From Siphonodentalium dalli (Eukaryota > Mollusca > Scaphopoda > Gadilida > Siphonodentaliidae): DNA of 64,000 nt. Positions 46,201-57,899 of this stretch are shown here, piece by piece. Below the pieces are notes generated by a model. That model searched no databases and had not been told where the DNA came from. It saw nothing but the letters and a program-made list of their open reading frames with translations. The position numbers and the translations under genes are program-made. The first letter of the stretch is position 1. Every line of letters starts with the position of its first letter. The DNA lies in the NCBI GenBank assembly GCA_032622095.1, contig CP136067.1, positions 42,453,549 through 42,517,548 on the forward strand. Reading direction: 5' to 3'.

Positions 46201-49200
46201 AAGTGCAATTGTTAAGTGCAATTGAATTGTGCTGAAGAGCAATAGCCAAAAGAGGTTCATAATAAGGTTGGGCTGGTTTTTTTTACGTTTTGTAAACTCA
46301 TCATGCAGACTATTCTAGAAGAATAAGCAGTGTCCGACAGCGGTATCCCCCACCAAGGTGGGAACAGTTGGGGATGGGAATTTTCAATATATGCTAAAAA
46401 AAACAATTCAGTTCATTATATTTGTTTGAGATTGGTTATTTGTTTTAGTTCGTCTTAAAATTGAAATTGCAACTCTGTCGTAACTCTGGCAAAAATACCT
46501 AGTTTGCAAACTTGTTTCAGAACTCCTCTTGTGAACTCATATACCAAAATATTTTAAATCCGTTGAAAATTGCTCGAAATAACCCCAGAAAAATGTCTGG
46601 CCAGGCCTAGTTTGCGAACTCATTTCAGATATTCCCCTTGTGAACTCATAAATCAAAAATCTTTGAAATCAGTTGATAATTGTTCAAAATAACTATTAAC
46701 AAATAACTGTTTCAATAGTGCTTAAGTGCAATTCATTTAACATTATGTAAGCACAATTAAAAACTCTGTAATTTATTATGCGCTTAAGTGCGATTGAATT
46801 GAGCTTCAGCGCAATTATTGATCACCATAAACAAAACCCCATTAACCCTTTACCCAACAAACCGCCAAAACCGGCCAAATAAAGCTTCAACAGCCTAAAA
46901 TATCTTCGGTCTGTCTCAATAGAACCATACAAATATGGATATCATTGGAACCGGCTCCTTGACCACATTGTGATAGTTACAGTTATGCCCTGTGCCAATG
47001 CATTCTCTTATATATGCGAGTCGACCATAGGCCTAAAAAAAATATTTTTTTAACACTTTTTACCATTTTTTCTTACATTCTTTAACAATTTTATAATTTT
47101 TAATTTGTTAAGCCAATGCATTCTCTTATATATGCAAGGCGACCTATGGTCGACTCGCATATATAAGAGAATGCATTGACACAGGGCCCTTCTGTTGGGT
47201 AAAGGGTTAATTCTTATAGGAATAGTCTGCAGGATGACTATCAGGTGAGATTTTATTCAAAACATAAAACAACCAACCCAACCTGATTATGAACCTCATT
47301 TGTTCTTCATGGGGTTAAAGTTTGTTATGGCTATTGCCCCAGTGTAGTTCAATTGCGTTTAAGTTCAACTCAGTTGCTCTTAAAGTGCAATTGAATAGCA
47401 CTTAAGCGCAATTGTATTACGCTTAAGAAGTTAAATCCAATTATTAATAAATGTGAAAAACGACCTCCCATACTTGAACGCTATGGGAGGCCGTTTTCAC
47501 ATTTATTAATAATTGGACTTAAGCGCAATTCACAATTCAATTGCGCTTGAGCGCAATAACTTACATCTATACCCAATTGTGCTGAAGTGCAATTGAATTT
47601 TGCTTAAGTGCAATAGCCATAAGTTTTCACCACTCAAAGATGGAATGAGGTTCATAATCAGTTTGGGCTGGTTGTTTGATGTTTTCTAAATAAATCTCAC
47701 CGGGTAGTCACAAGCCTGACTTTAGTGTGCCTCTCATTTGCATAGCAGGCTGGCATCACCAAATTCACCCTCTGGGGACCTCATTCTGCATGGCCTTCTA
47801 TGGAGACATAGACTCAGATTGAAGTTCCAAATGGTGATTATTGTGATGTACACCCATTGGGAACCTTGATTATGCAATGTGATGTGTGACAATTTGGGGA
47901 TATAGCGAAACTAAACTAAACAAGACAGTCAAAGACTGTGGGGTCACTCACCAGACTGTAAAGACGGAAAAGACTGGGACTCTGAAGACTACAATAGTCA
48001 GTAAGTTGTTATAACATATTTATTTTTCAAAATTTTAATTGAAAATTGAAAAAATAATTTCATAAAAAAAAAAAATTGAGCAAGGAGTTAAATTTACTGG
48101 GTTTTTTTCTCATATAAAAAGTATGTTTTTTGTTAAATTAGCAAAAGGAGTTAAATGTAAAAACTTAAATCTAAAAAAAAATTTATTAAAGATATTGACC
48201 CTGCCCATGTTTGCCCCAGTTACCCCATTTTAACAAATCGGCCTGATGCCACTTGAGAAGAAGTCGTTTTAAGAATTACTATGGAGGGAAAGAGTTATGG
48301 CCCTGGCTTCAGAACTAATTGACCCAGTGACCTCATTTGAACAAATCTGAATACCAGTCACCTAGGGAACATCCACACCAATTATGAACCCATTCGGTCC
48401 TATGGATCTGGAGAAGATGTTCAAAGAATTGTTGATGGACGGACGACGAGTGATGACTTTTGCTCCACTGGAGACTTCGTCTCAGGTGTCAGAGCTAAAA
48501 AGGATGTCACCAGTCTTAGAAACAAAATCCATGCAAGTAAAGGTGGATTATTATGATTATAAACCTGGAGATAGAATCTGAGGATTTAAATTAAAAATAT
48601 CACAAAAGCATAAAATTGGTGACCAAGGTTAATACATGTAACCCATTAAATGATGGAACTGTACCTAGAATGTCACTTGAATGTATCATAGATACAATGC
48701 TAATATTTCAAATGTGTTGATAAACAAATACCACAGCTGGCACACACAATTACAGTAATCCTGGGCTGGTCACTAGCAGGATGCATTCTAATTTATTGTT
48801 TATTTAATCTGAGAGACCAAGTGTATGGTAATTGATGGGCCAATTCTATATCACCCAGATAATGGATCACTTTCAATTAATCTCAAGATGTCTGTATTTA
48901 AAATGGATCAAATAAATTTTGATAGCATGCATTTATGTAGCTTAATAATATGCCAGCCAAGTCTGAATATAGTGTGTCTGACATTTGCAGAATGAGGTCC
49001 CCAAAAGGTGAATTTAATGACAATATTCCGCAAGGTGGGCTAGCATCACCCGATTAATCCTCAGTCTGATTAGGCCTCAACAGCCATGGGAAACCTAGGA
49101 ACAGATTGAAGTTCTACAGTTGTAGTTTGTAATGCACACCCATTGAGAACCTCAATTATGCTTTTTATCTTCTGCAAATTAGGGGGACATAGAAACTGAA

Positions 49201-51482
49201 CAGAATGGAAAAAGTCAAAAAAGTAACTATAAAAACAAAATTTCAATTTGATACTTAAGATACTTCGCAGAAGATGATGCCTAAGCAGAATTAGGTCCAT
49301 TGAGGGTGTATTTGGTGATGCTAGCCTGCTGTACGGGGTAGCAACACTAAATTCACCCTCTGGGGACCTCATTCAGCAAATGTCAGACACACTAAATTTA
49401 GGTAGTTTGTTTTAATTATAGCAGTGTTGGTGTTGTTTATAAGCCAGCTAGCTGCCAGATGACATATATTATTCTAATCTAGATTGATGACCTGTGTGTG
49501 TGTCTCTCTCTGTGTCTATCTGCTGCAGAGATATATATCTGCTTCTGGATAAAACAGACATTAAAGTTGGAAGTTGCAGATGATATCAGTTGGAAGGGAT
49601 GTTGTTTGGGTGCATGGTGGGGGAGGGGGTTGGGTCTGGGCCATGTGGGAGGGGCGATGGGTAATGGGATATATCTGTAATTTCATTAAAGATTAAAGTT
49701 TCATAACACTGCAGATGTTATAATGGTGTCACATTTTTCAAATTTTATAACATGTTTAAAAAATAATTTTTTTTGTTTGTTAAATTGAGCAAGGTGAAAA
49801 TCCAAAAAATCTGAATTTTAAAAAATATATATATTTTGAGTTATGTCTCTCCGCCCACATTTGACCCAGTGACCTCATTTTAACAAATCGGAATCACAGT
49901 CCTCCAATAACCGTTTGTACCAAATATGAACCCATTCGGCCCAATGAAATTTGAGAAGAAGTCGTTATAAGAATTACTATGGTGGGAAAGAGTTATGACC
50001 CTGGCTTCGCAACTATTTGACCCAGTGACCTCATTTGAACAAATCTGAATAAGAGTAACCTAGGGAACATCCATACCAAATATGAACCCAATCGGGCTTA
50101 TGGATTGGGAGAAGATGTTCAAAGAATTGTTGATGGATGGACGGACGGACAACGGACGAGGAGTGATGACTATAGCTCCACCGGAGACTTCGTCTCAGGT
50201 GAGCTAAAAAGATTTAGAATCTATGTGAAGACGTTTCTATAGAAATTTTAGAATAAAGAAACTTTCCAGAGAAGATGAGGCCTATATAAGCAGAATGCAG
50301 TCCCCAGAGGGTGAATTTAGTGATTCCAGCCCGCTATGCGGGATAGCGTCACTAAATTCACACTCTGGGGACCTCATTCTACAAACAACAGGCACATTAA
50401 ACTCAGAATGTCAAAAGATGACTTTAATCATAATTTTAGACGGAAAATTTTGGGAACAGCATTCTCAGCAAATATAAATATTGTGTAGAAATGAATTTAA
50501 CTGCTAAAAGAACATGATCTGGACTAGTGAAAGGCTTGATTGGCACTTTAATTACGCTTAAGCTTAAAGGAACTCAATCCGATAAAACTCCTCTCAATTA
50601 CTATTTCAATGGCTTCGTGGGGTCAAAAATATTTGATTCGAGTCGAGGAAGTCACCCATCAAAGCTCAGATTTGTTAGATATCGATTTTAGAAATCTATT
50701 ATTTTTCATTATCGGGAATACTTTCTGGCCCAGAACTCAGTCAAAATTGCGTTATTATTACCACTTGATTTTAGAGTTAGCCATCCTTGTCTGTTTGAAT
50801 AGATTTTGGTGTACACATCCCGAGCAGATTACGGCAGTTGAAGGCAATTATTAGTACTCATCTCGAGTAAATAACAAATTTCAAAAATCAATATCTAATA
50901 ACTCTGAGCTTTATTTGATGGGTTCCTCGACTCGAATCAAATATTTTTTACCCCCAAAGCCAAAGAAATAGTATATATAGGACCCTCTGATCGGATTGTT
51001 GTTGTTGGAATCTGTTGAGATGGGGACCCTCTGTTCGGATTGAGTACCTTTAATGCCATTACATCTATACTAATAAAACTCAATTTTGTTTGTTTGTTTG
51101 TCCGCTTATAGGCAGACTTGAAGTATGGGTACCCCAGTTAGTTATTTAGAATATTTAATAAATGTGAAAATGCCCTCGCATATATAGTGCACAGCAATTC
51201 AGCCATGTAAGCTAGTTCATAATTGGTAATCAAGCCTGAGAACGTGAGAACACTGATGGACACGTGGCATTGATTTAAATTAAGTAAACATTACTCAGTA
51301 GGCCTACTCACTGACACTAGTGTTAAGTGTAGTAGTGTAGTGACAGTGACACTGTACAGAACCACCCCCCCCCCCAACCCACACTTTAAACATTTACTTC
51401 ATTACCAATTTACCTGCAATGCAAACAATGTTGTTCGTGAAGCTGATGCAAGGCAAAGCAATCTTTTTGAGTCTGCATCCAT
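42965..51482 (-). CDS. PIGV: PIGV, GPI mannosyltransferase 2 (three coding exons)
   Basis: PIG-V (family GT76) is an ER multi-pass enzyme that adds the second mannose to the GPI anchor precursor from dolichol-phosphate-mannose. Three exons on the - strand (51482-51414, 45897-44707, 43213-42965) are all in phase 0. They give 23 + 397 + 82 = 502 residues, against 493 in human. Visible hallmarks: luminal WD motif (residues 63-64, DRWDAKYF), FFPLFP, RSNG, then WNVGFLSYYELKQIPNF. The C-terminus is FLPWT, identical to human. About ten hydrophobic stretches fit a polytopic membrane protein. Intron 1 is 5.5 kb, intron 2 is 1.5 kb; both are full of MITEs. AATAAA lies 37 nt after the stop. The 5' UTR carries a short uORF. 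I see no frameshift or premature stop. Confidence 0.95.
43263..43739. mobile_element. TTAA foldback family E, in PIGV intron 2
   Basis: TTAAAGGTACTCAACCCG and complement, TTAA at both ends. Two inverted GATTCGAGTCGAGGAA blocks. It begins 50 bp from the acceptor of PIGV exon 3. Confidence 0.85.
44153..44412 (+). mobile_element. TTAA MITE, family B, in PIGV intron 2
   Basis: TTAACCCTTTCATGACAGGA at the left and CATGGAAGGG-TTAA at 44412. Two decayed hairpins. It lies about 295 bp downstream of the PIGV exon 2 donor on the transcribed strand. Confidence 0.88.
44707..45897 (-). CDS. PIGV: PIGV coding exon 2 (main catalytic exon)
   Basis: The acceptor TTTTTCAG lies at 45905-45898 and the donor CAG|GTACCT has its GT at 44706-44705. 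It has 397 codons, phase 0 at both ends, covering the DRWD motif, the FFP motif, RSNG, and the strongly conserved segment from PVWC through YSYVQ to WNVGFLSYYELKQIPNF and LAAP. It ends at INIQ, matching MHVQ in human. The reading frame stays open past both splice sites, which makes the raw ORF (45918-44602) slightly too long at each end. Confidence 0.96.
45930..46830. repeat. Clustered AATTGC-CTTAAG-GCAATT palindromes, block 1
   Basis: Many copies of a short palindrome of the type CAATTGCACTTAAGTGCAAT, with CAC/CGC variants, lie in PIGV intron 1. Conserved text CATTTATTAATAATTTGGCT sits between them. A family A MITE follows immediately. Confidence 0.75.
46842..47210 (+). mobile_element. Double-hairpin TTAA MITE, family A copy 6
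   Basis: TTAA at both ends. Hairpin 1 has lost its second arm (sequence goes from CGACCATAGG straight to CCTAAAA), while hairpin 2 is almost intact. In PIGV intron 1. Confidence 0.92.
47330..47700. repeat. Clustered AATTGC-CTTAAG-GCAATT palindromes, block 2
   Basis: The same motif set continues after the MITE at 46842-47210, including an inverted pair around GGGAGGCCGTTTTCACATTT. The flanking CAATAGCCATAAG and GGTTCATAATCAGTTTGGGC match block 1, partly inverted (46245-46320 against 47215-47300). Confidence 0.75.
48010..48590 (+). repeat. Dispersed repeat D copy 1
   Basis: Contains AAGTCGTTTTAAGAATTACT, TGACCCAGTGACCTCATTTG and an end GACTTCGTCTCAGGTGTCAG. A homologous copy lies 1.65 kb downstream. 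Class not determined; the GGACGGACGAC stretch before the end is characteristic. Confidence 0.75.
48968..49394. mobile_element. Palindromic MITE family C, long form
   Basis: AGTGTGTCTGACATTTGCAG and complement at the ends; the middle contains GAACAGATTGAAGTTCTACA as in the other long copies. It lies inside the split family C element. Confidence 0.75.
49690..50207 (+). repeat. Dispersed repeat D copy 2
   Basis: Colinear with copy 1 (AAGAAGTCGTTATAAGAATT, TGACCCAGTGACCTCATTTG) and ending GACTTCGTCTCAGGTGAGC after GGATGGACGGACGGACAACG. Same orientation. Confidence 0.75.
50564..51053. mobile_element. TTAA foldback family E copy
   Basis: TTAAAGGAACTCAATCCGAT and complement, with TTAA at 50564-50567 and 51050-51053. 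The internal foldback around GATTCGAGTCGAGGAA is the same as in the PIGV intron 2 copy. It lies 360 bp from PIGV exon 1. Confidence 0.85.
51414..51482 (-). CDS. PIGV: PIGV coding exon 1 (N-terminus)
   Basis: ATG at 51482-51480, 23 codons, then donor CAG|GTAAAT at 51413. The peptide MDADSKRLLCLASASRTTLF followed by ALQ aligns in length and pattern to the human N-terminus, which also ends in LQ just before ALFN; here the next exon starts VVFN. It is the membrane-entry part of the first helix. The exon is too short to stand out on its own; it is supported by homology pattern, donor and phase together. Confidence 0.85.
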
Positions 51483-51495
51483 CTGGAGATCTTAG

Positions 51496-51513
51496 CTAAG
51501 ATGCAGTCGGCAT
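51496..51513 (-). promoter_or_regulatory. Upstream ORF in PIGV 5' leader
   Basis: ATGCCGACTGCATCTTAG, a five-codon uORF ending 13 nt before the PIGV ATG. A polypyrimidine tract and TTTTTAG just upstream (51540-51531) look like an acceptor, so the leader may be spliced, with the uORF at the start of this exon. Whether the uORF is used is inference. Confidence 0.4.
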
Positions 51514-51539
51514 AATCAAGGAAACTGGTTCTAAAAATA

Positions 51540-54440
51540 GAAATGAAGCAAGTTTTCACATGCAATTACTGTTTGACAATTCGCGAACGATCAATCAGGA
51601 AAAATGGAATAGGGATACAGGCTTGCTAATAATATACCGGAAGATGACTACTTGAATTTTGGACGCTTCTTTCTTTAATTATTATACAATTATGGGTAAA
51701 ATTAAAGCGAAAGAATCGCATAAAACTATTTCTAACGATACGTGTAAAGAGAAGACCAAACAAGAAGGTTAACAACTGTTTATTAAGCCCAAAATAAAAA
51801 CGTGTGTTTGATGTAGTACGAAAATAGGCGATATTATTTAATGAAAATGACACGTAATTAGGGGTTTTAGGTGAAAATTTCTCAGTGGACTATGGTAACT
51901 GATTTAGCGGGGTAGCATCACTAAATTCACCCTCTGGGGACTTATATTGAAGAGAAATGATTGTCATGAAGAATGCTTTTTACAGAATTAAAAATTTCCA
52001 AGTATTACCAGAGTTATAAGTGATTTTTTACATAAAAAAGGGCATTTTTTTTGTATATGGGCTTCCAGTGCTTTATCTGTATTTCAGGTAACTACAAACG
52101 GCCCCAAAAATGGCCTTTTTGTACCATTTTTAACAAGTTTTCTACAGGATAATTTTTTATTATTTTTTTATAAATCCAAAAATCCTCAATCAATCACTTC
52201 GAAACTTGCCATATATATATTTAGTGATTTAGTCCGAATCTATTCGTGCATAAATTACCGAACCCACTTCAGTATCATCGCTTCTAATTTGCATATCATT
52301 TGCATACACGATATTCATAATTAGGCCCGAAATGCTCTACAAATAATTTTATGCTATAATTCCACACAAGGAATAGTTGCTTATTGTAGATTTAGATACC
52401 AATTAGCTAAGATTTCAATGTATATCAATTACATGTTCTAACTAGTACTATAAGCTTGGGTGTCAGTATTGTGGCTGTGGTACATTTATAACTAATTTGC
52501 ATAATTAGCCCGGCCCATGGCCACACCGGCTTATTGCATACTAATTACCCAGGCATTCCACTACTGATAAAAATGCTGTGCAACCTCCCTTATCAGTGGC
52601 ATCATCCCAAAATATAATATGATATATTATTCTATGATGTATATTATAATGAATAAAAAGAGCTAGAGAAATATTATTCACTGTATATATCACTATTAAA
52701 TAGAGATGTGGGAACCCTTGATGGGGACACATTTTAAGGTTGGACACACCCACTTTTCAGACATCAAACAAGACTCAAGAGGAGACCAGATCAAGAACAG
52801 CACACCCCCACCCCCATTGTCATTCTATATGAAGTACATGTATTCATTATTTGCATCATTATATCTCAAATAATTCATGAAACTTATATATTCAAATAGT
52901 ATTTGATGTTATATTAGTCATTCAAGTTCATTCGAAAATAGTGACAAGATCAATAGATTTTCAGTCTATTTGACACGTAAAATCACCACGACGTCATGAA
53001 CAATTCTTGCGACGTCTCCTTTATTTACACTGCATCCTATGGGAACTTGAATGTGTGTGTCAACTTTGAAGCAATTTCCGCGTTACAGTTCACTATTAAA
53101 TAAAATAAAACTGTGATATTTAGATATAGCAGGTCTAATGTTGTCTAATTTCGAGGTATACTTTTTTAATTAGGTCGATTTTCCCCCAAAAAACGGCAAA
53201 TAAAAACTTCAAAAATGTCCAAAATAGGGTAAAACTCAATTGTGTGAAAGTATCACCCAGAATTCGAAAGCTTAGAGTCTCTAGATTACCATTATATAAA
53301 TATCCACCAATGAAATTGAGTCATCTCACGCGGAAACCAATTGTCCCCAGAGGGGGGTAAAAACAATAACATTGAAAAACGCGTTCCGCGCTCAACAAAA
53401 TGGCGAAATCGCCGACGACGCACTTCAGCTTCTTATAACTCTGTCAATACTCACCCAATTGAGCTGAAATTTTGAACAGTTATCAAATGATATCTTAGCT
53501 AAAACATGACATTAAATCTATAACAATAGGAGGTGAATTTAAAGCACACGAAAAACATTTATGCGCAAAATGCTCGAATTACGCTAAAAACAACAAATTA
53601 CGTCGCCGACTAAACACCCTAACGTAATCTCCTGTTGCAGATAGTTCGACGACTGAAAGTCTTATCATTCATACTATGTTATAATGCGTATGGCAACTGT
53701 TATTTTAGATTTTGTTTCGGCTCCCAAATCATAACCTTGGGTGTCATCATTCATACTATTAGCAGTCCTTCGAATTTGGAAAACATAGGTGCGCGATAAG
53801 CTGCGATATATATCGCTCGGAGCTTTTGGGATTTGCGCTCGCGTTTTTTGAGGGAACACAATTCAAATTAACATAGATGAAATGATTACTGAATAAAGAC
53901 AAACACAAGTATAATGATACACACGTAAAATTCCAACAGAAACAGAAATAAAAACATATGTTTATATTGTACAATAGTCCACATGATAATAACATCAACA
54001 ATCCGGCAATCCTGGTGAATATGATCACGGTAATTAGTCGACTTCCGCATCTGAGAGCGCATGCTCATCAGACTCGCTTAAAGCTTCAAACTCGGAAGTG
54101 TAGTCCTAATCGTTACTGCAATCATATTCACCGGAATCCAACGACTCAACCCTCTTTCGCTTTGATAGTATCGGAGTTTCGTTACCAGGTTCGTAATCAA
54201 CGTCATCACTGCTGAGAAAGATACATGATGAATAGTCTTGTCGGCGTTTAACCATTTGTGTGTTGTTTGTTAAATTCTCGTTCACTGGTTGCAAATTCCG
54301 AGGTGCGCATTTGAAATTTTGATTAAATACTGTTCATATCATGTCATAGAAATTAAGTTTAATGAACCTCCTTGTAATCTGAGTTATCTCACTGACGTTA
54401 TAAAATCATCGGACGTTTGCCCCCATTTTTACTCGTAGCT
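51540..54440. other. Region upstream of PIGV, no gene seen
   Basis: It should contain the PIGV promoter and any 5' leader exon on the - strand. A small family C fragment (GTAGCATCACTAAATTCACC) lies at 51904-51945. No TATA box or CpG-rich block stands out. Confidence 0.4.
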
Positions 54441-54452
54441 TCCACTGATCGG

Positions 54453-55781
54453 TAGTGCTGGGACGGTTGTCCGGATAACCGGTTACGGTTCGGTTACGCG
54501 TGTCAACCGGTTGGAGGAGGCCACAACCGGATAACCGTACTATTGATAACAATCGTACTATCCTCGTAGTACTCCGAGTAAATGTTGCCGAAATCATTTA
54601 CGGAAGTTTAAGTAACGAGAGTAAGTAATAAGAAGCCGCTTATAGAAGCGATTTGGACAGTTGATTGTGTATTCATATACCCGACAACACATGCCTGTTT
54701 GATCACCGGCGGCTTTTCTAGACATGAAACCAACAACTACACTCTTATCTGCGTCAGTCTGTGAATCACTTGCTACACATTCAATGCCAATTTCCTTTGG
54801 CGGCATTACATGACGTTCCGGCTGCACGCGCACCGCGGCATACATCAAAGCAATCAAGTCTAGACTTTTACTTCGTCGTCAATATTATGTCTGTTTTCTT
54901 GAAACTGCCCCCCCCTTTGTCATTACCATTAGTTCGTCTCAAAGCGATGACAGAAGACCTACAAAAAACAGAAATTGAACGTTTGGGGACATTTAGTCAT
55001 ATAATTGAAGATGACGAAAAAAAGGAAGAAGAAATGGGCGGTATGCAAGGCCTGCCGAACGCGATTCGTTTATTCTGGATCAACATCCAATATGAAGTCG
55101 CACATTCAGAAAAAACACAGGCCTACTGGGAGTGGGAAATAAGAGTATATCTAGTGATGCGTTCGATAACTGTAATTCCTAAACACTGGCTGGGGCTTGC
55201 GTAATGAATCATGACGATTTAATTTTGTTTGAATTTGTTTATTAAATAATTGAAGTAACATCGTGTAGCCACTGTGATTAATACATACCTGCCTATACCC
55301 AAACACTAGTAAACATTACTAAACAACAGTATACCTATCTTCAGTACCTTATTTGGGCTAATCGTGCCCGGGGCCCTGGGATACACTGTACACACAAGGG
55401 AGGAACTATATTTCGTCGCTGAAGGTTTTGCAAGCAAGCGTTGTTTATGCGGTGCGGAATTCCCGTAAACATCGATATACTAGCGCACCACTAATATATA
55501 TTTATATTTTAGTTTGTATGGGCTCAAAACTGAATTAATTTATACACATTTACAACTATTTGATCGCCGTAACGGGAACTCATTGTACGACCAAGACATC
55601 GTGTGTGATCGCATGTATATCAACGTTTCCGGGACGCGTAATAAACATTTGTTTTGCCGATATAGTGACCAGTGTATTCAATCTCGTACTGAGGGTAATA
55701 CTGGTCACAGTTAACCGGTTATGGTTAGGTTAATGCCCGTGGTTAACCGGTTAGGAAAAAACCCCAACTGTCCCAGCACTA
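54453..55781. mobile_element. hAT-type element with perfect 8-bp TSD
   Basis: The terminal repeats TAGTGCTGGGAC and GTCCCAGCACTA (one mismatch region inside) are flanked by CTGATCGG at 54445-54452 and 55782-55789. AACCGGTTA motifs are repeated in both ends, as in the element at 3602. 1329 bp. The interior has a 147-codon open frame from 54761 (GTG start) with an acidic Glu/Lys stretch, not recognised as transposase. Non-autonomous or remnant. Confidence 0.92.
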
Positions 55782-56599
55782 CTGATCGGTACTGCCAATC
55801 TACTAAAGTGTTTGAAAAAGATCTGATTCGAGATTCGATTCGATGTTGAAATTGCCGATTCGTCGGGCCCTATTCAGTAGGGTTTCTGGCTCGTGTAATT
55901 TACGGTTTGTCTCTATATTCCTATTTTGACAGATAATGATATGTGTTCACCCATGTTAAGCAACTAGATAGTGGATATCTAAACCGGTATATGCCTGGAG
56001 ATACACAACCATTATGGGGGTATGGTGTGTTGTTAGTATGGCAACAGGACCAGATTTCCATTGATTTTCTATATTTTCCACTATTTATGCAATTCTTAAT
56101 TTATAGACGGCTAATGTGTTATTAAATATTTGCGTTAAACATGTGTATATATGCATCAGTTTTGGATATACCTGAATATAATTATCAGCATTACTAGTAT
56201 AAAGATTATATGCGACTTACTGTGTAAACCGTTGATCCGATGTGGTGTTTATTGTTGATGTAGCATAGCTACAGGCCACCTCATGTTTTATCGTGATATG
56301 TGATAAATTGTTTAATTAACACTCATTTCATGTAGCTTTTCTTGAAGTCAGCAGTGTTTCACGCAAATGTTACTTGTATTCCTTCTGTTCGCAAAGCAAT
56401 AACTTTTTGTCACTTTCCTCACTTCAAATTGTACTTTATGCATTCATATTCGTATTATTACCTATATTGTGAGATAACTAACTCATAATTTGCATATTCA
56501 TCTAATTACTACCCAATTAACTTCTATAGTTCTCATCTTATTCACATTTATCCACACCGTCGTTACATTGTATTCATGTCATTCATTTTCCCACTCTTC

Positions 56600-57420
56600 G
56601 TGTCAAGCTATAAATAGCATGACGTCATTGGTAACTTCCGCCTTTAGTTGTTACCTTAGTGATTTCTGACGCTGTTTCTGTAACGTCTTTGTTTGAAGGT
56701 AGCTACCTTCAAAGGTAGTTGTGGGTATCACTTGTGGGTATCAGTTGTAGGTAGTACTACCCACTTTGGGTCGCGTCGTATAAAAGGGCCGACGCTACCT
56801 ACAGTGGGTACACTCTGGATAAGTCAAGATTAATTGTCATTCTGTCGCGTAGTTAAGTTCGGTCGATGTGAAAAAGTAGTAACGTCCCGGACCTGTTTAC
56901 CGACTTTTGATGTACTTTCACTGACTTAATTGATTTATTAAGACCCATAACAGGCATTCGTTGTCAAGATTTGTGGGGTTTTGGAGTGTCACACCTGTCA
57001 TTGGCTAACTTTGTTAAAACTTTTGGCGAATTGCCTAATAGTCATTTGTGGTCAATTAAAGTTGACTCTGCCATATTTTGGCATTTGTTTAGCTAGTTGA
57101 AGGCTAACTTGGAGACATTTCTAGTCATAGAAACCTACACAAGACCCATAGCGGCCTATCTTTATGATAGTTGATGTGTTTCTACTTATGCTGTGATCAT
57201 TCTTAATAAATAATACTGTTTTGTAACGGATTTGTCTGTCCTAATTTGGCTATCCGCGGGCTCAAGTAAAAGGGTTAGGGCCTTTACGTCGAGAATACAG
57301 CCAAGATACACAGAACATACAAGAATCACAGAATCAAGATAGAGATATACAGATCAAAAGATCACAGTTTTAATTATTTGCAACAGCGAAGTGGAGGCAA
57401 AACAAGCCACTCTACCACAA
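56600..57420 (+). promoter_or_regulatory. Possible solo LTR or promoter-like block
   Basis: TATAAAAG at 56779-56786 sits in a locally GC-rich block after repeated GTGGGTATCA/GGTAGTACTACCCAC motifs. AATAAA follows at 57205-57210 and then AACAGCGAAGTGGAGGC at about 57383, a phrase that resembles the leader of Gypsy-like LTR elements. TATA box, then a poly-A signal about 430 bp later fits an LTR. I could not find TG..CA ends or a second LTR. Confidence 0.4.
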
Positions 57421-57622
57421 CAAGCTACGGATTATTCAAGACCCCCTTCCACGTTACATCGCTATGACAATGGAACATGTTACAGATTCTAGCCTTGCCC
57501 TAGCAATATACATGTAGAATAGATGTATGTGTGTTATGCTTATGGATACCATTAATTATAGTATACTTACACTGAGTTATATGTATATGCATATTTCTCT
57601 TTTCGTTTGATGTCGGCAGTGA

Positions 57623-57874
57623 TTGTTGTCTGGGAGGGCAGCCATGCATGAGCGCAAAACTAACTCACGCTACAAACAACACAGCAACTATAATGGCATG
57701 AGTCTATTACTCGAGTCATTAACTCACGTCGCCCACAGAGCACATGAGTTCACCCCGAACCCATCCACTCCCAAACCCATCCGCCACAGACACAATCTGC
57801 CGATCAAACAGGAGACGGCCCCACAATTGGTTGGACCCCGCGGACAGCGCCCCCTTAATATCACACATCTATAA
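57623..57874 (+). CDS. Unrecognised open frame, basic and Pro-rich
   Basis: 83 codons from a TTG; the first ATG is 7 codons in. Basic, His- and Pro-rich, locally GC-rich, with a stop before any good donor. It could be a piece of the retroelement suggested upstream or a chance frame. It does not resemble a TMEM41B N-terminus convincingly. Confidence 0.15.
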   Translation: MLSGRAAMHERKTNSRYKQHSNYNGMSLLLESLTHVAHRAHEFTPNPSTPKPIRHRHNLPIKQETAPQLVGPRGQRPLNITHL

Positions 57875-57899
57875 TTGACATTTAATTTTAAAGTCTATG

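Larger units (their letters stand above)
47732..50405. mobile_element. Family C element split by about 2.3 kb of other repeats
   Basis: The left part 47732-47940 and right part 50208-50405 match the two ends of the long form at 14843. Between them lie two copies of another repeat (48010-48590 and 49690-50207) and a second family C copy (48968-49394). Confidence 0.6.

Noticed and set aside
43856-55874. Possible hAT ends TAGGGTCCTGCC and CGGGCCCTA with GATTCGA motifs, 12 kb apart
   Set aside because: The flanks do not match as an 8-bp duplication and the span would include part of PIGV; more likely two separate remnants.
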